The translations under genes and the position numbers were made by a program. Below the pieces are notes generated by a model. That model searched no databases and was not told the DNA's origin. It saw only the letters and a list, made by a program, of their open reading frames with translations. DNA of 27,530 bases from Pseudomonadota bacterium (lineage in GTDB: Bacteria > Pseudomonadota > Alphaproteobacteria > Rhizobiales > Rhizobiaceae), in contig JAEYRU010000221.1 in the NCBI GenBank assembly GCA_023435335.1, positions 1-27,530 on the forward strand, given 5' to 3'. Positions 1-7,039 of this stretch are shown here, piece after piece. The stretch's first letter is position 1, and every line of letters begins with the position of its first letter.

Positions 1-26
1 GTCCCGATACGACGGGAAGGTGGGAA

Positions 27-86
27 GACGGGCGGCCGTTCGGACGCTCATCTTAGCAAAACAGTGCGACCTCGCGGCCGCCCGTC
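27..86. repeat. 12-bp perfect inverted repeat with 36-nt loop
   Basis: The arm GACGGGCGGCCG (27-38) is the exact reverse complement of CGGCCGCCCGTC (75-86). The stem is very GC-rich and the spacer is 36 nt. It has no T-tract typical of a terminator. It may be the end of an upstream unit outside the window or a regulatory structure. Confidence 0.6.
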
Positions 87-121
87 CGGTGGCTTGCCCC
101 GGATGCCGTGGATCCCGCTCC

Positions 122-139
122 GCTCCGGTCTCCCGGAGC
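122..139. repeat. Compact GC-rich hairpin
   Basis: GCTCCGG (122-128) pairs with CCGGAGC (133-139) around a four-base TCTC loop. No T-run follows on either strand, so it is not a canonical terminator. Its role is unknown. Confidence 0.5.
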
Positions 140-284
140 TTCGCGGGACGACGCTCGGAAGCTCTCACCTTCCGCCGGCCATAGGCGGGGCGCGTCCATC
201 CTGTAGGGCCCGGATGTGGGGGCTCATCGCCCAAACCGCGCTACCGCAGCGCGGCCCAACCGGCACCGCCGCCCTCCCCGATCC

Positions 285-298
285 CCGGTGCGCACCGG
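285..298. repeat. 14-bp perfect palindrome
   Basis: CCGGTGCGCACCGG reads the same on both strands. It lies about 265 bases upstream of the fasciclin start and could be a protein-binding site, but such GC palindromes also arise by chance in GC-rich DNA. Confidence 0.45.
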
Positions 299-562
299 AT
301 TCCCGCGAGGGCGATGGCGCCATTATGCGGGCGGTGCGAAACGTGGGGATGAACTTTTTTCGATTGTCGTGGAAGTTCAATGGGTTAAAGGAAGAATGGG
401 GGCAGCTCTGTCCCCTCCCGGCCGTGTATTGGCCCGGCACGCCCCCTCACACTTCACGACCATGTGATAGGCGCTCTTTCCGTCGGCTGAAACTTCTCGC
501 GGCATCTCCCCGTGACTCCGCCTGTCTCCCCGAGAGGGAAAGCCAAGAAGGAGCTACAGACC

Positions 563-1120
563 ATGCGCACATTCACCACGACCGTTTTCGCCTCCGCCGT
601 TGCCCTTTCGGCCTTCGCCGGACTGGCCTACGCACAGAACCCCATGGTTGGCGGAGCGGCGATGTATGCCGACAAGAACATCGTCGAGAATGCGGTCAAC
701 TCGAAAGACCACACCACGCTGGTCGCCGCCGTCCAGGCCGCCGGCCTGGTCGAGACGCTGCAGGGCGAGGGCCCCTTCACCGTGTTCGCTCCGGTGAACG
801 CGGCGTTCGACGCGCTGCCGGCCGGCACGGTCGACACCCTGCTCAAGCCTGAAAACAAGGACCAGCTCACCAAGGTGCTGACCTACCATGTGGTGGCGGC
901 CGATGCGATGTCGGAGGCCATCGGCAAGATGATCGCTGACGACGGCGGCACCCATCCGGTCAACACCGTGGGCGGCTGCGTCCTGCAGGCCAAGATGGAT
1001 GGCGACAAGATCACGCTGACCGACGAGACAGGTGGGGTCGCCACCGTGACGATCGCCGACGTCAAGCAGTCGAACGGCGTCATCCACGTGATCGACCGCG
1101 TGCTCCTGCCGAAGGCTTGA
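563..1120 (+). CDS. Secreted fasciclin (FAS1) domain protein
   Basis: A 185-residue protein with a Sec signal peptide (about residues 1-24, cleavage after AYA) and one FAS1 domain filling the rest. The hallmark FAS1 segments are visible: FTVFAPVNAAF in the first half, YHVV in the middle, and a closing NGVIHVIDRVLLP segment. FAS1 proteins are extracytoplasmic and usually mediate adhesion or surface interactions; in bacteria they are often small single-domain proteins of this size. The ATG at 563 was chosen because AAGGAG (548-553) sits 9 nt upstream and because the signal peptide starts there; an earlier in-frame start would put charged residues ahead of it. It is a single-gene unit, closed by the terminator at 1164-1198. 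The exact ligand is unknown. Confidence 0.92.
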   Translation: MRTFTTTVFASAVALSAFAGLAYAQNPMVGGAAMYADKNIVENAVNSKDHTTLVAAVQAAGLVETLQGEGPFTVFAPVNAAFDALPAGTVDTLLKPENKDQLTKVLTYHVVAADAMSEAIGKMIADDGGTHPVNTVGGCVLQAKMDGDKITLTDETGGVATVTIADVKQSNGVIHVIDRVLLPKA

Positions 1121-1163
1121 GCCTAAGTGCAAGCGCGGCCCCCTTGGGGCAGCCGCGCGAACG

Positions 1164-1198
1164 GCCCGCTGCCGTTCCCTCGGCGGCAGCGGGCTTTT
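1164..1198 (+). terminator. Rho-independent terminator after the fasciclin gene
   Basis: GCCCGCTGCCG (1164-1174) pairs perfectly with CGGCAGCGGGC (1184-1194), an 11-bp stem with a 9-nt loop, followed by TTTT on the plus strand. It ends the fasciclin transcript 44 nt after the stop codon. It also shows that the msrB gene must start downstream of it. Confidence 0.9.
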
Positions 1199-1288
1199 CT
1201 GTTACGTGCGTCGCGTCATCAACGCGAGTTGATTACGCCGCGAGCATGCTCATGTTGTATGAGCCGAATAGATCGGGAGATGCCTGCC

Positions 1289-1798
1289 ATGAGACGACGC
1301 GAGTTCTTGCTTGGAAGCGCAGGTGCGCTGACTGTCGCAGGCGGCGCCGCAACGCTATGGATGGCTCGCACGACGAGCCCTGCCGCGGCGGCCGCAGAAG
1401 GCAATTTCGAGATCACGAAGACAGAAGAGGAATGGCGCGCCATCCTGACGCCCGCGCAGTATGCAGTGCTGCGCGAGGAAGACACCGAGCGCGCTTTCAG
1501 TAGTCCGCTCGACAAGGAAAAACGCGCCGGGGTCTTCACTTGCGCCGGTTGCGACCTGCCGCTCTATTCCTCCGCAGCAAAATACGATTCAGGCACGGGG
1601 TGGCCGAGTTTCTGGGAGGCGCTGCCCAATGCGATCGGCGTCAGGGAGGACCGCTCCTTCTTCATGGTGCGTACGGAATGCCACTGCAGGCGCTGCGGCG
1701 GGCACCTTGGCCATATCTTCGACGACGGCCCGCCGCCCACCGGCAAGCGGCACTGCATCAATGGCGTATCACTAAACTTCAAGCCCACGCAGGCCTGA
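1289..1798 (+). CDS. msrB: Peptide-methionine (R)-S-oxide reductase with Tat signal
   Basis: MsrB reduces the R-sulfoxide of methionine residues in oxidised proteins. The 169-residue product has two zinc CxxC pairs (Cys85/Cys88 and Cys133/Cys136), the GTGWPSFW segment (102-109), the GHLGHIFDDGP segment and the catalytic cysteine in RHCING (Cys156). Residues 1-36 form a leader with RRREFLLG followed by a hydrophobic Ala/Gly/Leu run, which fits a twin-arginine export signal, so the enzyme probably works in the periplasm rather than the cytoplasm, the usual location of MsrB. The ATG at 1289 was chosen because GGGAG (1275-1279) is 9 nt upstream and the Tat motif begins there; ATGs at 1280 and 1259 are in frame but poorer. 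It converges on engB with a 27-base gap. Confidence 0.93.
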   Translation: MRRREFLLGSAGALTVAGGAATLWMARTTSPAAAAAEGNFEITKTEEEWRAILTPAQYAVLREEDTERAFSSPLDKEKRAGVFTCAGCDLPLYSSAAKYDSGTGWPSFWEALPNAIGVREDRSFFMVRTECHCRRCGGHLGHIFDDGPPPTGKRHCINGVSLNFKPTQA

Positions 1799-1825
1799 CC
1801 GCCACTGCCGCTGCGGCAAGAATGT

Positions 1826-2491
1826 TCACCTGCCGGAAACGGCCGCCAGGATCGCGGCGCGCAGGTCCTCGACCCCTTCGCCTTTTTCCGAGGAGGTGGC
1901 TAGTACTTCCGGATAGGCCGCCGGCCTGCGTCTGATCTTGTCGAGCGTCTCGGCCACCAGCCGGCGCACACCGGCTTCCTTGATCTTGTCGGCCTTGGTC
2001 AGAACGATCTGGTATGAGACCGCCGCCTTGTCGAGCAGGTCGAGCACCTCCTCGTCGATCTTCTTGAGGCCGTGGCGGGCGTCGATCAGCACATAGACGC
2101 GCTTCAGCGTGACCCTTCCCTTGAGATAATCGAAGACAAGCCGCGTCCATTGGTCGACCTGCTCCTTGGGGGCCTTCGCGAAGCCGTAGCCGGGCATGTC
2201 GACCAGCGCGATGGGCGGCATGTCGCCAGCCTCGCCCGAATAGCCGTCCGGGACGAAATAGTTGAGTTCCTGGGTGCGGCCCGGCGTGTTGGAGGTGCGC
2301 GCGAGCCCCTTCTGCGCAACCAGCGCGTTGATGAGCGACGACTTGCCGACGTTGGACCGGCCGGCGAACGCGATTTCGGGCGGTCCCTCCGGCGGCAGGA
2401 ACTTCATGGAGGGCACGCCGCGGATGAATATCCACGCGCGGCGGAACAGGGCCGCCGCTTCCTCGGGCGCCTCGGTGTCGGAGGTGCTCAC
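1826..2491 (-). CDS. engB: Ribosome-biogenesis GTP-binding protein EngB (YihA/YsxC)
   Basis: A 221-residue TrmE-Era-EngA-EngB superfamily GTPase needed for late assembly of the 50S ribosomal subunit and generally essential. All G motifs are visible: G1 GRSNVGKS (44-51), the G2 segment with SNTPGRTQ (67-74), G3 DMPGYG (98-103), G4 TKAD (165-168) and G5 ATSS (198-201). The start codon is GTG and overlaps the stop of the acetyltransferase gene upstream by four bases (GTGA, 2488-2491), so translation is coupled. In many Hyphomicrobiales engB directly follows yidC; here the acetyltransferase gene lies between them. No clear terminator is visible between its stop and the convergent msrB. Confidence 0.95.
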   Translation of the reverse strand: MSTSDTEAPEEAAALFRRAWIFIRGVPSMKFLPPEGPPEIAFAGRSNVGKSSLINALVAQKGLARTSNTPGRTQELNYFVPDGYSGEAGDMPPIALVDMPGYGFAKAPKEQVDQWTRLVFDYLKGRVTLKRVYVLIDARHGLKKIDEEVLDLLDKAAVSYQIVLTKADKIKEAGVRRLVAETLDKIRRRPAAYPEVLATSSEKGEGVEDLRAAILAAVSGR

Positions 2492-3126
2492 GTGGCTCGC
2501 TCCAGGGCTGCAAGGTCGCTCCCGCGGATGGCGTCGACGTTGCGGGTGATCTTTTCAGGCTCCCAGTCCCACCAGGCGATATCGAGAAGGCGGGCGACAG
2601 TATGCCGGTCGAAGCGCATCTTCACCACCTTGGCCGGATTGCCGGCTACGACGGAATAGGGCGGTACATCGCGGCTGACCACGCTCTTGGCGGCGATGAT
2701 CGAGCCGGTCCCGATCTTTATGCCCGGGAGAATCACCGATTTCATGCCGATCCACACGTCATGCCCGACAACCGTGTCGCCGCGCAGCTCGCGGGTCCAG
2801 CTCTCCGGATCGAATCCTTTCTCCCAGCCATGGCCGAAGATGTTGAACGGATAGGTGGAGAAGCCAGACATGGCGTGGTTGGCGCCGTTCATGATGAACT
2901 GCGCTCCCTCCGCGATTGCACAGAACCTGCCGATGATCAGCTTGTCGCCGATGAACTCGTAGTGGTGCAGGACGCACTTGGCGTAGAAGTCGTCGGGGCC
3001 CTCGGGATCGTCGTAGTAGGTGTATTCGCCGATCTCCACGTTCGGCGCCTCCACCAGCGGTCTGAGAAACCCCACGCGCTTGTGCATGTCGATGGGATGC
3101 TTGACCTCGGGTTTGGGTCCATACAT
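2488..3126 (-). CDS. CatB/Vat-like xenobiotic acetyltransferase (left-handed beta-helix)
   Basis: A 212-residue acyltransferase of the hexapeptide-repeat XAT family, whose characterised members acetylate chloramphenicol or streptogramins with acetyl-CoA. The family signature is the segment around residues 74-105 (IGRFCAIAEGAQFIMNGANHAM), including the presumed catalytic histidine of NGANHAM, followed by hexapeptide repeats (TVVGHDVWIGMKSVI, IGTGSIIAAKSVV) and the closing YSVVAGNPAKVV. Length fits the family. The ATG at 3126 has AGGAGG five to six bases upstream. Its stop overlaps the GTG start of engB. It lies beyond the terminator that ends yidC, so it probably has its own promoter and drives engB expression. 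Substrate is not known; chromosomal XAT proteins are common and most are not proven resistance genes. Confidence 0.88.
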   Translation of the reverse strand: MYGPKPEVKHPIDMHKRVGFLRPLVEAPNVEIGEYTYYDDPEGPDDFYAKCVLHHYEFIGDKLIIGRFCAIAEGAQFIMNGANHAMSGFSTYPFNIFGHGWEKGFDPESWTRELRGDTVVGHDVWIGMKSVILPGIKIGTGSIIAAKSVVSRDVPPYSVVAGNPAKVVKMRFDRHTVARLLDIAWWDWEPEKITRNVDAIRGSDLAALERAT

Positions 3127-3156
3127 GCCAGCCTCCTGGTGTCGCGCCGCATCCGG

Positions 3157-3186
3157 ATTATCGCACCGACGCCCGGTGTAAAGCAA
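3157..3186 (-). promoter_or_regulatory. Candidate promoter for the acetyltransferase-engB pair
   Basis: On the minus strand TTGCTT (3186-3181) and GATAAT (3162-3157) are separated by 18 nt. The -10 matches five of six consensus bases, the -35 only three. Part of the -35 overlaps the tail of the yidC terminator. A weak call. Confidence 0.3.
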
Positions 3187-3207
3187 AAGCCCCGCCGGAG
3201 CGGGGCT
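3184..3207 (-). terminator. Rho-independent terminator after yidC
   Basis: On the minus strand AGCCCCGC pairs with GCGGGGCT (3207-3200 with 3195-3188) around a four-base loop, followed by TTTT when the trailing stem A-U pair is counted out of the tract. It begins 11 nt after the yidC stop and separates rpmH-rnpA-yidC from the downstream acetyltransferase-engB unit. Confidence 0.8.
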
Positions 3208-3218
3208 CGAAGAACGCG

Positions 3219-5045
3219 CTATTCGGCGGGTTTCGGCTTTCGCCGGAAGAGGCCGGCCAGATTGTCCCACAGTTCGATCTTGGCGCCCTGGCGCTTCATG
3301 ATCACCCCCTGCTGGATGATCGAGAGGAAGTTGTTCCACGCCCAGTAGATCACCAGACCCGCCGGGAACGTCGCCAGCATGAAGGTGAAGACCACCGGCA
3401 TCCAGTTGAAGATCATCGCCTGCGTCGGATCGGGCGGTGTCGGGTTCATCCGCATCTGCAGGAACATCGTAATGCCCATGAGAAGCGGCCATACGCCGAT
3501 CATAAGGAAGGCCGGCACGGCGAAAGGCAACAGCCCGAACAGGTTGAAGATCGAGGTCGGATCCGGCGCGGCCAGGTCCTGGATCCAGCCGAAGAATGGC
3601 GCATGCCGCATTTCGATGGTGACGTAGAGTACCTTGTAGAGCGCGAAGAAGACGGGGATCTGGATCAGGATCGGCCAGCAGCCCGCCAGCGGATTGATCT
3701 TCTCCTTCTTGTAGAGCTCCATCATCGCCTGCTGCTGCTTCATCTTGTCGTCCGCGTATTTCTCGCGGATCTCCAGCATCGCGGGCTGCACCTTCTTCAT
3801 ATTCGCCATCGACTTGTAGGACTTGTTGGCGAGCGGGAAGAAGACCGCCTTGACCACCACCGTGGTGGCGAGGATGGCAAGACCGAAATTGCCGAGAAGC
3901 TTGTACAGCCAGTCCATCAGGTAGAACATCGGCTTGGTGATGAAATAGAACCATCCCCAGTCGATCAGCAGGTCGAACTGGCGGATATTGTATGTCTCTT
4001 CATACGCGTCGATGACGCCTACTTCCTTGGCCCCCGCAAAGAAGCGGCTCTCGAGCGTCACCGACTGCCCCGGCGCCACGCTGACCGCGTCGGTCAGGTA
4101 GTCCGCCTGATAGCGCTTCCCGCGAGGTGCGTCGTCGAAATAGGAGAACTTGGGCTGGAACTGCTGTCCGGAAGGGGGGACCAGCGCCACCGCCCAGTAC
4201 TTGTCCGTGATGCCAAGCCAGCCGTCGCTCGACCTGCCGGGCGTGATCTGCCGGGCGTCCTCCAGGTCGCCGTAGTCGATCTCCTGAAGCCCTTCCTGGC
4301 CGGTGACGCCGATCAGGCCCTCGTGCAACACGTAGATGCCTTCGACCTTGGGCGTGCCGTAGCGCATGGTGCGGCCGTAGCTCGAAAGAGCGGCGGGCTC
4401 CGATCCGCTATTGGTCACCTGATCGGTGATCGTGAACATGTAGTTCTGGTCGACCGCGAAGGTGCGCGAGAAGGTCAGGCCGGCATCGCTGGTGAAGGTA
4501 AGGGTTACCGGCGTCGCGGGGGTGAGGGTGGCGTCGGCGGGGGCCTGCCATACGGTGGCAGGGCCGGGAAGATCTCCGATGCCGCTACCGACGAAGCCGC
4601 TCTCGACGTAATAGCCATCGGCCATCGAGGCCGGCTTGAGCAGGTGGATGCGGTCCGAATTCCTCTGCACCGTCTCGCGGTAGTCCTTCAGCACGAGGTC
4701 GTCCAGGCGGGCGCCGGTCAGGTTGATCGAGCCGGACACACGCGGCGTGTCGATCTTCACGCGGCTCCCCGTTGCAAGCGCCCCTTCCACCGTCTCGGCG
4801 CCGGGAACCGCCGCGCCGGCGGCGGGAGCGGAGGTCTGCGCCTGTCCGGGAACTTCCTGTGTCGCGGCGTCTGCTCCGGGTAGCGCCTGCTCCCCGGGTT
4901 GCGCGGCCTCCTGCTGCCTCACTTCCTCGATACGGGCCGCCTCGCGCTGCGCATCGATGCGCGGGTTCATGTAGAACACCTGCCAGAGCGTCAGGATCAG
5001 CACCGAAAGTGCGATCGTGATGAAGAAGTTGCGGTTATTTTCCAT
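3219..5045 (-). CDS. yidC: Membrane protein insertase YidC
   Basis: A 608-residue Oxa1/YidC/Alb3-family insertase that places and folds proteins in the inner membrane, alone or with SecYEG. The order is typical of Gram-negative YidC: an N-terminal membrane segment (about residues 7-24), a Pro/Ala/Gln-rich linker, a large periplasmic beta-sandwich P1 domain (about 75-350), and a C-terminal core of five membrane segments (about 375-585) with the cytoplasmic coiled segment KMKQQQAMMELYKKEKINPLAGC and conserved MGITMFLQ and P-DPTQA. A basic tail (GLFRRKPK) ends the protein. The ATG at 5045 lies inside the end of rnpA (11-base overlap), so the two are co-translated. A terminator follows. Confidence 0.97.
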   Translation of the reverse strand: MENNRNFFITIALSVLILTLWQVFYMNPRIDAQREAARIEEVRQQEAAQPGEQALPGADAATQEVPGQAQTSAPAAGAAVPGAETVEGALATGSRVKIDTPRVSGSINLTGARLDDLVLKDYRETVQRNSDRIHLLKPASMADGYYVESGFVGSGIGDLPGPATVWQAPADATLTPATPVTLTFTSDAGLTFSRTFAVDQNYMFTITDQVTNSGSEPAALSSYGRTMRYGTPKVEGIYVLHEGLIGVTGQEGLQEIDYGDLEDARQITPGRSSDGWLGITDKYWAVALVPPSGQQFQPKFSYFDDAPRGKRYQADYLTDAVSVAPGQSVTLESRFFAGAKEVGVIDAYEETYNIRQFDLLIDWGWFYFITKPMFYLMDWLYKLLGNFGLAILATTVVVKAVFFPLANKSYKSMANMKKVQPAMLEIREKYADDKMKQQQAMMELYKKEKINPLAGCWPILIQIPVFFALYKVLYVTIEMRHAPFFGWIQDLAAPDPTSIFNLFGLLPFAVPAFLMIGVWPLLMGITMFLQMRMNPTPPDPTQAMIFNWMPVVFTFMLATFPAGLVIYWAWNNFLSIIQQGVIMKRQGAKIELWDNLAGLFRRKPKPAE

Positions 5046-5391
5046 CGATGTTCCCTTGGCGCGATCCGCGCATGCGGCGGGAAAGCTCTGCCTTCAATTG
5101 ATCGAAGGACGCGCCCAGCACCTCGCGCCGCCCGAGGATCACATAGTCGCTGCCAGGCGCCATGTCATCAGCGGCATGTGTGCGCACGGCCTCTTTGAGG
5201 CGACGCCGGATGCGGTTTCTTGTCACCGCATTGCCGGCCTTTTTCGTGACTGTAACGCCGAAACGCGGCGGAAGCTCGTCGCTTCGCCGCAGGACCTCAA
5301 GCAGGAATAGGGGCCCTCGGCGTTTCTCGCCGGCGCGTGCGGCGAGAAACTCGGCGCGTTTGCGCAGCTTGCCGGTAGGCCTCGGCGTCAA
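5035..5391 (-). CDS. rnpA: Ribonuclease P protein component
   Basis: The 118-residue protein subunit of RNase P, which matures the 5' ends of tRNAs with the RNA subunit (not in this window). The RNR signature is clear in the stretch AVTRNRIRRRLKEAVR, preceded by RFGVTVTKKAGNA; the N-terminus (LRKRAEFLAARAGEKRR) is the usual basic region. No ATG is available in front; the most plausible start is TTG at 5391, which gives the normal family length, with only a weak purine-rich ribosome binding site. It lies 23 bases after rpmH and overlaps yidC by 11 bases, the classical rpmH-rnpA-yidC operon. Confidence 0.93.
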   Translation of the reverse strand: MTPRPTGKLRKRAEFLAARAGEKRRGPLFLLEVLRRSDELPPRFGVTVTKKAGNAVTRNRIRRRLKEAVRTHAADDMAPGSDYVILGRREVLGASFDQLKAELSRRMRGSRQGNIDGK

Positions 5392-5414
5392 TGGTTCCGC
5401 ACCCGGAATGCCGG

Positions 5415-5549
5415 TCAGGCGGAAAGCCGCTTGCGACCGCGGGAACGGCGGGCGGCGACGACGCCGCGGCCGCCCTTGGTGGCCATGCGGGCGCGGAACC
5501 CGTGGCGCCGCTTACGGACAAGCTTGGAAGGCTGGTAGGTACGCTTCAT
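5415..5549 (-). CDS. rpmH: 50S ribosomal protein L34
   Basis: A 44-residue, very basic protein beginning MKRTYQPSKLVRKRRHGF and ending RGRKRLSA, which is the L34 sequence over its whole length. L34 is a structural component of the large ribosomal subunit. It is the first gene of the rpmH-rnpA-yidC operon, read from the promoter at 5670-5698 after a leader of about 114 nt. No canonical Shine-Dalgarno sequence lies at the normal distance from the ATG (the leader there reads GGTAATAGATAA); AAGAAGGG is about 25 nt upstream. Confidence 0.97.
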   Translation of the reverse strand: MKRTYQPSKLVRKRRHGFRARMATKGGRGVVAARRSRGRKRLSA

Positions 5550-5669
5550 TTATCTATTACCGCGGAGTGCGGCCCTTCTTGATTCCGTCTCGATTGAGAT
5601 CAGGAGCGTTGCGAGCCGGTTCCGAGCACAGCAAAGCTGCGCCGGGACGGGCGGCCCGAGCGTGGCGGC

Positions 5670-5698
5670 CTTATATGGACGGCGTGGCCGCGAGTCAA
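5670..5698 (-). promoter_or_regulatory. Sigma-70 type promoter of rpmH-rnpA-yidC
   Basis: On the minus strand TTGACT (5698-5693) and TATAAG (5675-5670) are separated by exactly 17 nt, each matching five of six consensus bases. It points to the strongly expressed rpmH operon. It starts only 13 nt past the stop codon of the MFS gene, so the long upstream transcript may read into it; no terminator is visible between. Confidence 0.8.
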
Positions 5699-5711
5699 TC
5701 GGCCCCCAGGC

Positions 5712-6956
5712 TCAGGCGCGTGGGGTCCCGTGGCTGGGCGCGTCCGCGTTGCGCGGCAGCGGCAACACCAGGCCGAGCGCGCCAATAAGGATCATTGCGA
5801 TACCGGAACCGGCAATGGCTGCGGCGACCGACGTGATCTCGGCCAAATAGCCCCAGGCCCAGCTGCCGAGCGCCAGCCCGGCGAAAACCATTGTACTGAC
5901 GGTCGCCGTCACCATGCCCACGACCGCGCGCGGTGCCCACAGCTGTCCCGCGACACTGAATCCGGAGAGCGCCTGCACCCAGCCGGCTCCCCCGAGGACC
6001 AGGACCGCGAAGGTGACAGCGAAGCCGGGACGCGCCGAAATGATGAGACATCCCGCCCCGAAGATTACGCCCGCCGTCCGCACCAGGACCTCGCCGGTGA
6101 AACGCCGCCGCACCTCGTGGGCAAAGGCCGCTCCAATCACCGCCCCCAGACCCAGCGCGCCGAGCAGCATGCCGAACTGCTCCGGTCCGCCCCCCGTCAG
6201 GTCGCGCGCCACGAGCGGCATCAAGGCCCACGCGGCGCTGCCGCAAAGCGTGAAGGCGAACGCCCGGGCGGCGACCGCGGTCAGTTCACGGGTCTCGCGG
6301 ATGCACCGGAAGCCGGCTGCCATCGCCGCGAAGATATGAGAGCCCGATTTCGGGCCCTCACGCTCGAACTGCGGTTTCCAGAAGTAGAGCAGAACCGCGG
6401 CGGCAAGAAACGCCAGGGCGCTGCCGAGGTAACCTGCGAAGATGCCTCCCAGCGCAACGACGGCGCCGCCCAGCGCGGGCCCCAGCGTGCGCGCGACGTT
6501 GAAGCCGAGGATGTTGAGGCTGACGGCGCCCGCAAGCTCCTCCCTCGGAACCACCCGTCCGATGCTCGACTGCGCGGCGGGGTTATAGAAGGCAATACCA
6601 ACGCCGGTCGCGAAGGTGAGCGCTATCAGAAGCCATGGCGTCACCGTCCCCTGATAGCTCAGCAGGGCCAGCAGGACCGATATGCCCGCCAGCGACGCCT
6701 GCGCGACAAGCATCACCCGGCGACGGTCGTAGACGTCGGCGACAGCGCCGCCGACCAGCGCCAGAAGCATGACGGGCGCGGAGATCGCCGTCTGGATCAG
6801 CGCCACCATGTCGGCGCGTCCGTCGATCTGGGTCATCAGCCATTGCGCCGCAACCGACTGCGCCGCGTGCGCGACATTGCCGGTGAGGCTTGTGACCCAG
6901 AGGATGAGGAAGAGCCGGTGGGAAAGCGAGGAAAAGGTTGAACCTTGGGCGGGCAT
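5712..6956 (-). CDS. MFS transporter, EntS/MFS_3-like exporter
   Basis: A 414-residue major facilitator with about 12 hydrophobic segments, a GGAVADVYDRRRVML loop between TM2 and TM3 matching the MFS signature (GxxxDxxxRR), and a long central loop around residues 195-210. The sequence resembles the MFS_3 group that contains the enterobactin exporter EntS, whose members expel small molecules by proton antiport. The ATG at 6956 starts at a typical N-terminus (FSSLSHRLFLILWVTSLTGNVA); the ribosome binding site is weak. It follows the ghrA-like gene on the same strand with an 83-base gap and no obvious terminator, so it may be the last gene of the yej transcript. Substrate unknown. Confidence 0.88.
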   Translation of the reverse strand: MPAQGSTFSSLSHRLFLILWVTSLTGNVAHAAQSVAAQWLMTQIDGRADMVALIQTAISAPVMLLALVGGAVADVYDRRRVMLVAQASLAGISVLLALLSYQGTVTPWLLIALTFATGVGIAFYNPAAQSSIGRVVPREELAGAVSLNILGFNVARTLGPALGGAVVALGGIFAGYLGSALAFLAAAVLLYFWKPQFEREGPKSGSHIFAAMAAGFRCIRETRELTAVAARAFAFTLCGSAAWALMPLVARDLTGGGPEQFGMLLGALGLGAVIGAAFAHEVRRRFTGEVLVRTAGVIFGAGCLIISARPGFAVTFAVLVLGGAGWVQALSGFSVAGQLWAPRAVVGMVTATVSTMVFAGLALGSWAWGYLAEITSVAAAIAGSGIAMILIGALGLVLPLPRNADAPSHGTPRA

Positions 6957-7039
6957 TTCTGGCGCTTCGTCTTATTGCAGTCAGTCGGATTTCACAGTTC
7001 GCGTGCGAGCGCAATGCCGGATTGGGTCCCCCGAAACAG

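Larger units (their letters stand above)
1..562. other. Gene-poor stretch with inverted repeats upstream of the fasciclin gene
   Basis: No reading frame here has a recognisable protein, a good ribosome binding site, or codon use that stands out, so I call no gene. It holds a 12-bp perfect inverted repeat (27-38 with 75-86), a 7-bp hairpin with a TCTC loop (122-139), a 14-bp perfect palindrome (285-298) and a 7-bp inverted repeat TGAACTT/AAGTTCA (350-356 with 373-379). The promoter of the fasciclin gene is presumably in the last 200 bases, but I could not find a convincing -35/-10 pair. The window edge may cut an upstream transcription unit. Confidence 0.5.

Noticed and set aside
64..852. Frame overlapping the start of the fasciclin gene
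   Set aside because: The second half is a shifted-frame shadow of the fasciclin gene, and the first part has no domain or ribosome site.
1807..1819. Short hairpin TGCCG-CTG-CGGCA between msrB and engB
   Set aside because: Only five pairs and no T-tract on either strand, so not a supported terminator.
3127..3954. Extension of the acetyltransferase frame upstream of 3126
   Set aside because: It would run through the yidC terminator and yidC itself; the ATG at 3126 has AGGAGG and the proper N-terminus.
3603..4883. Long plus-strand open frame opposite yidC
   Set aside because: It is antisense to a certain gene, has a composition typical of a GC-rich shadow (many Arg, His, Asp, Val), and no recognisable domain.
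5730..6941. 403-codon plus-strand frame opposite the MFS gene
   Set aside because: Antisense to a clear membrane transporter; product is hydrophilic and low in complexity.
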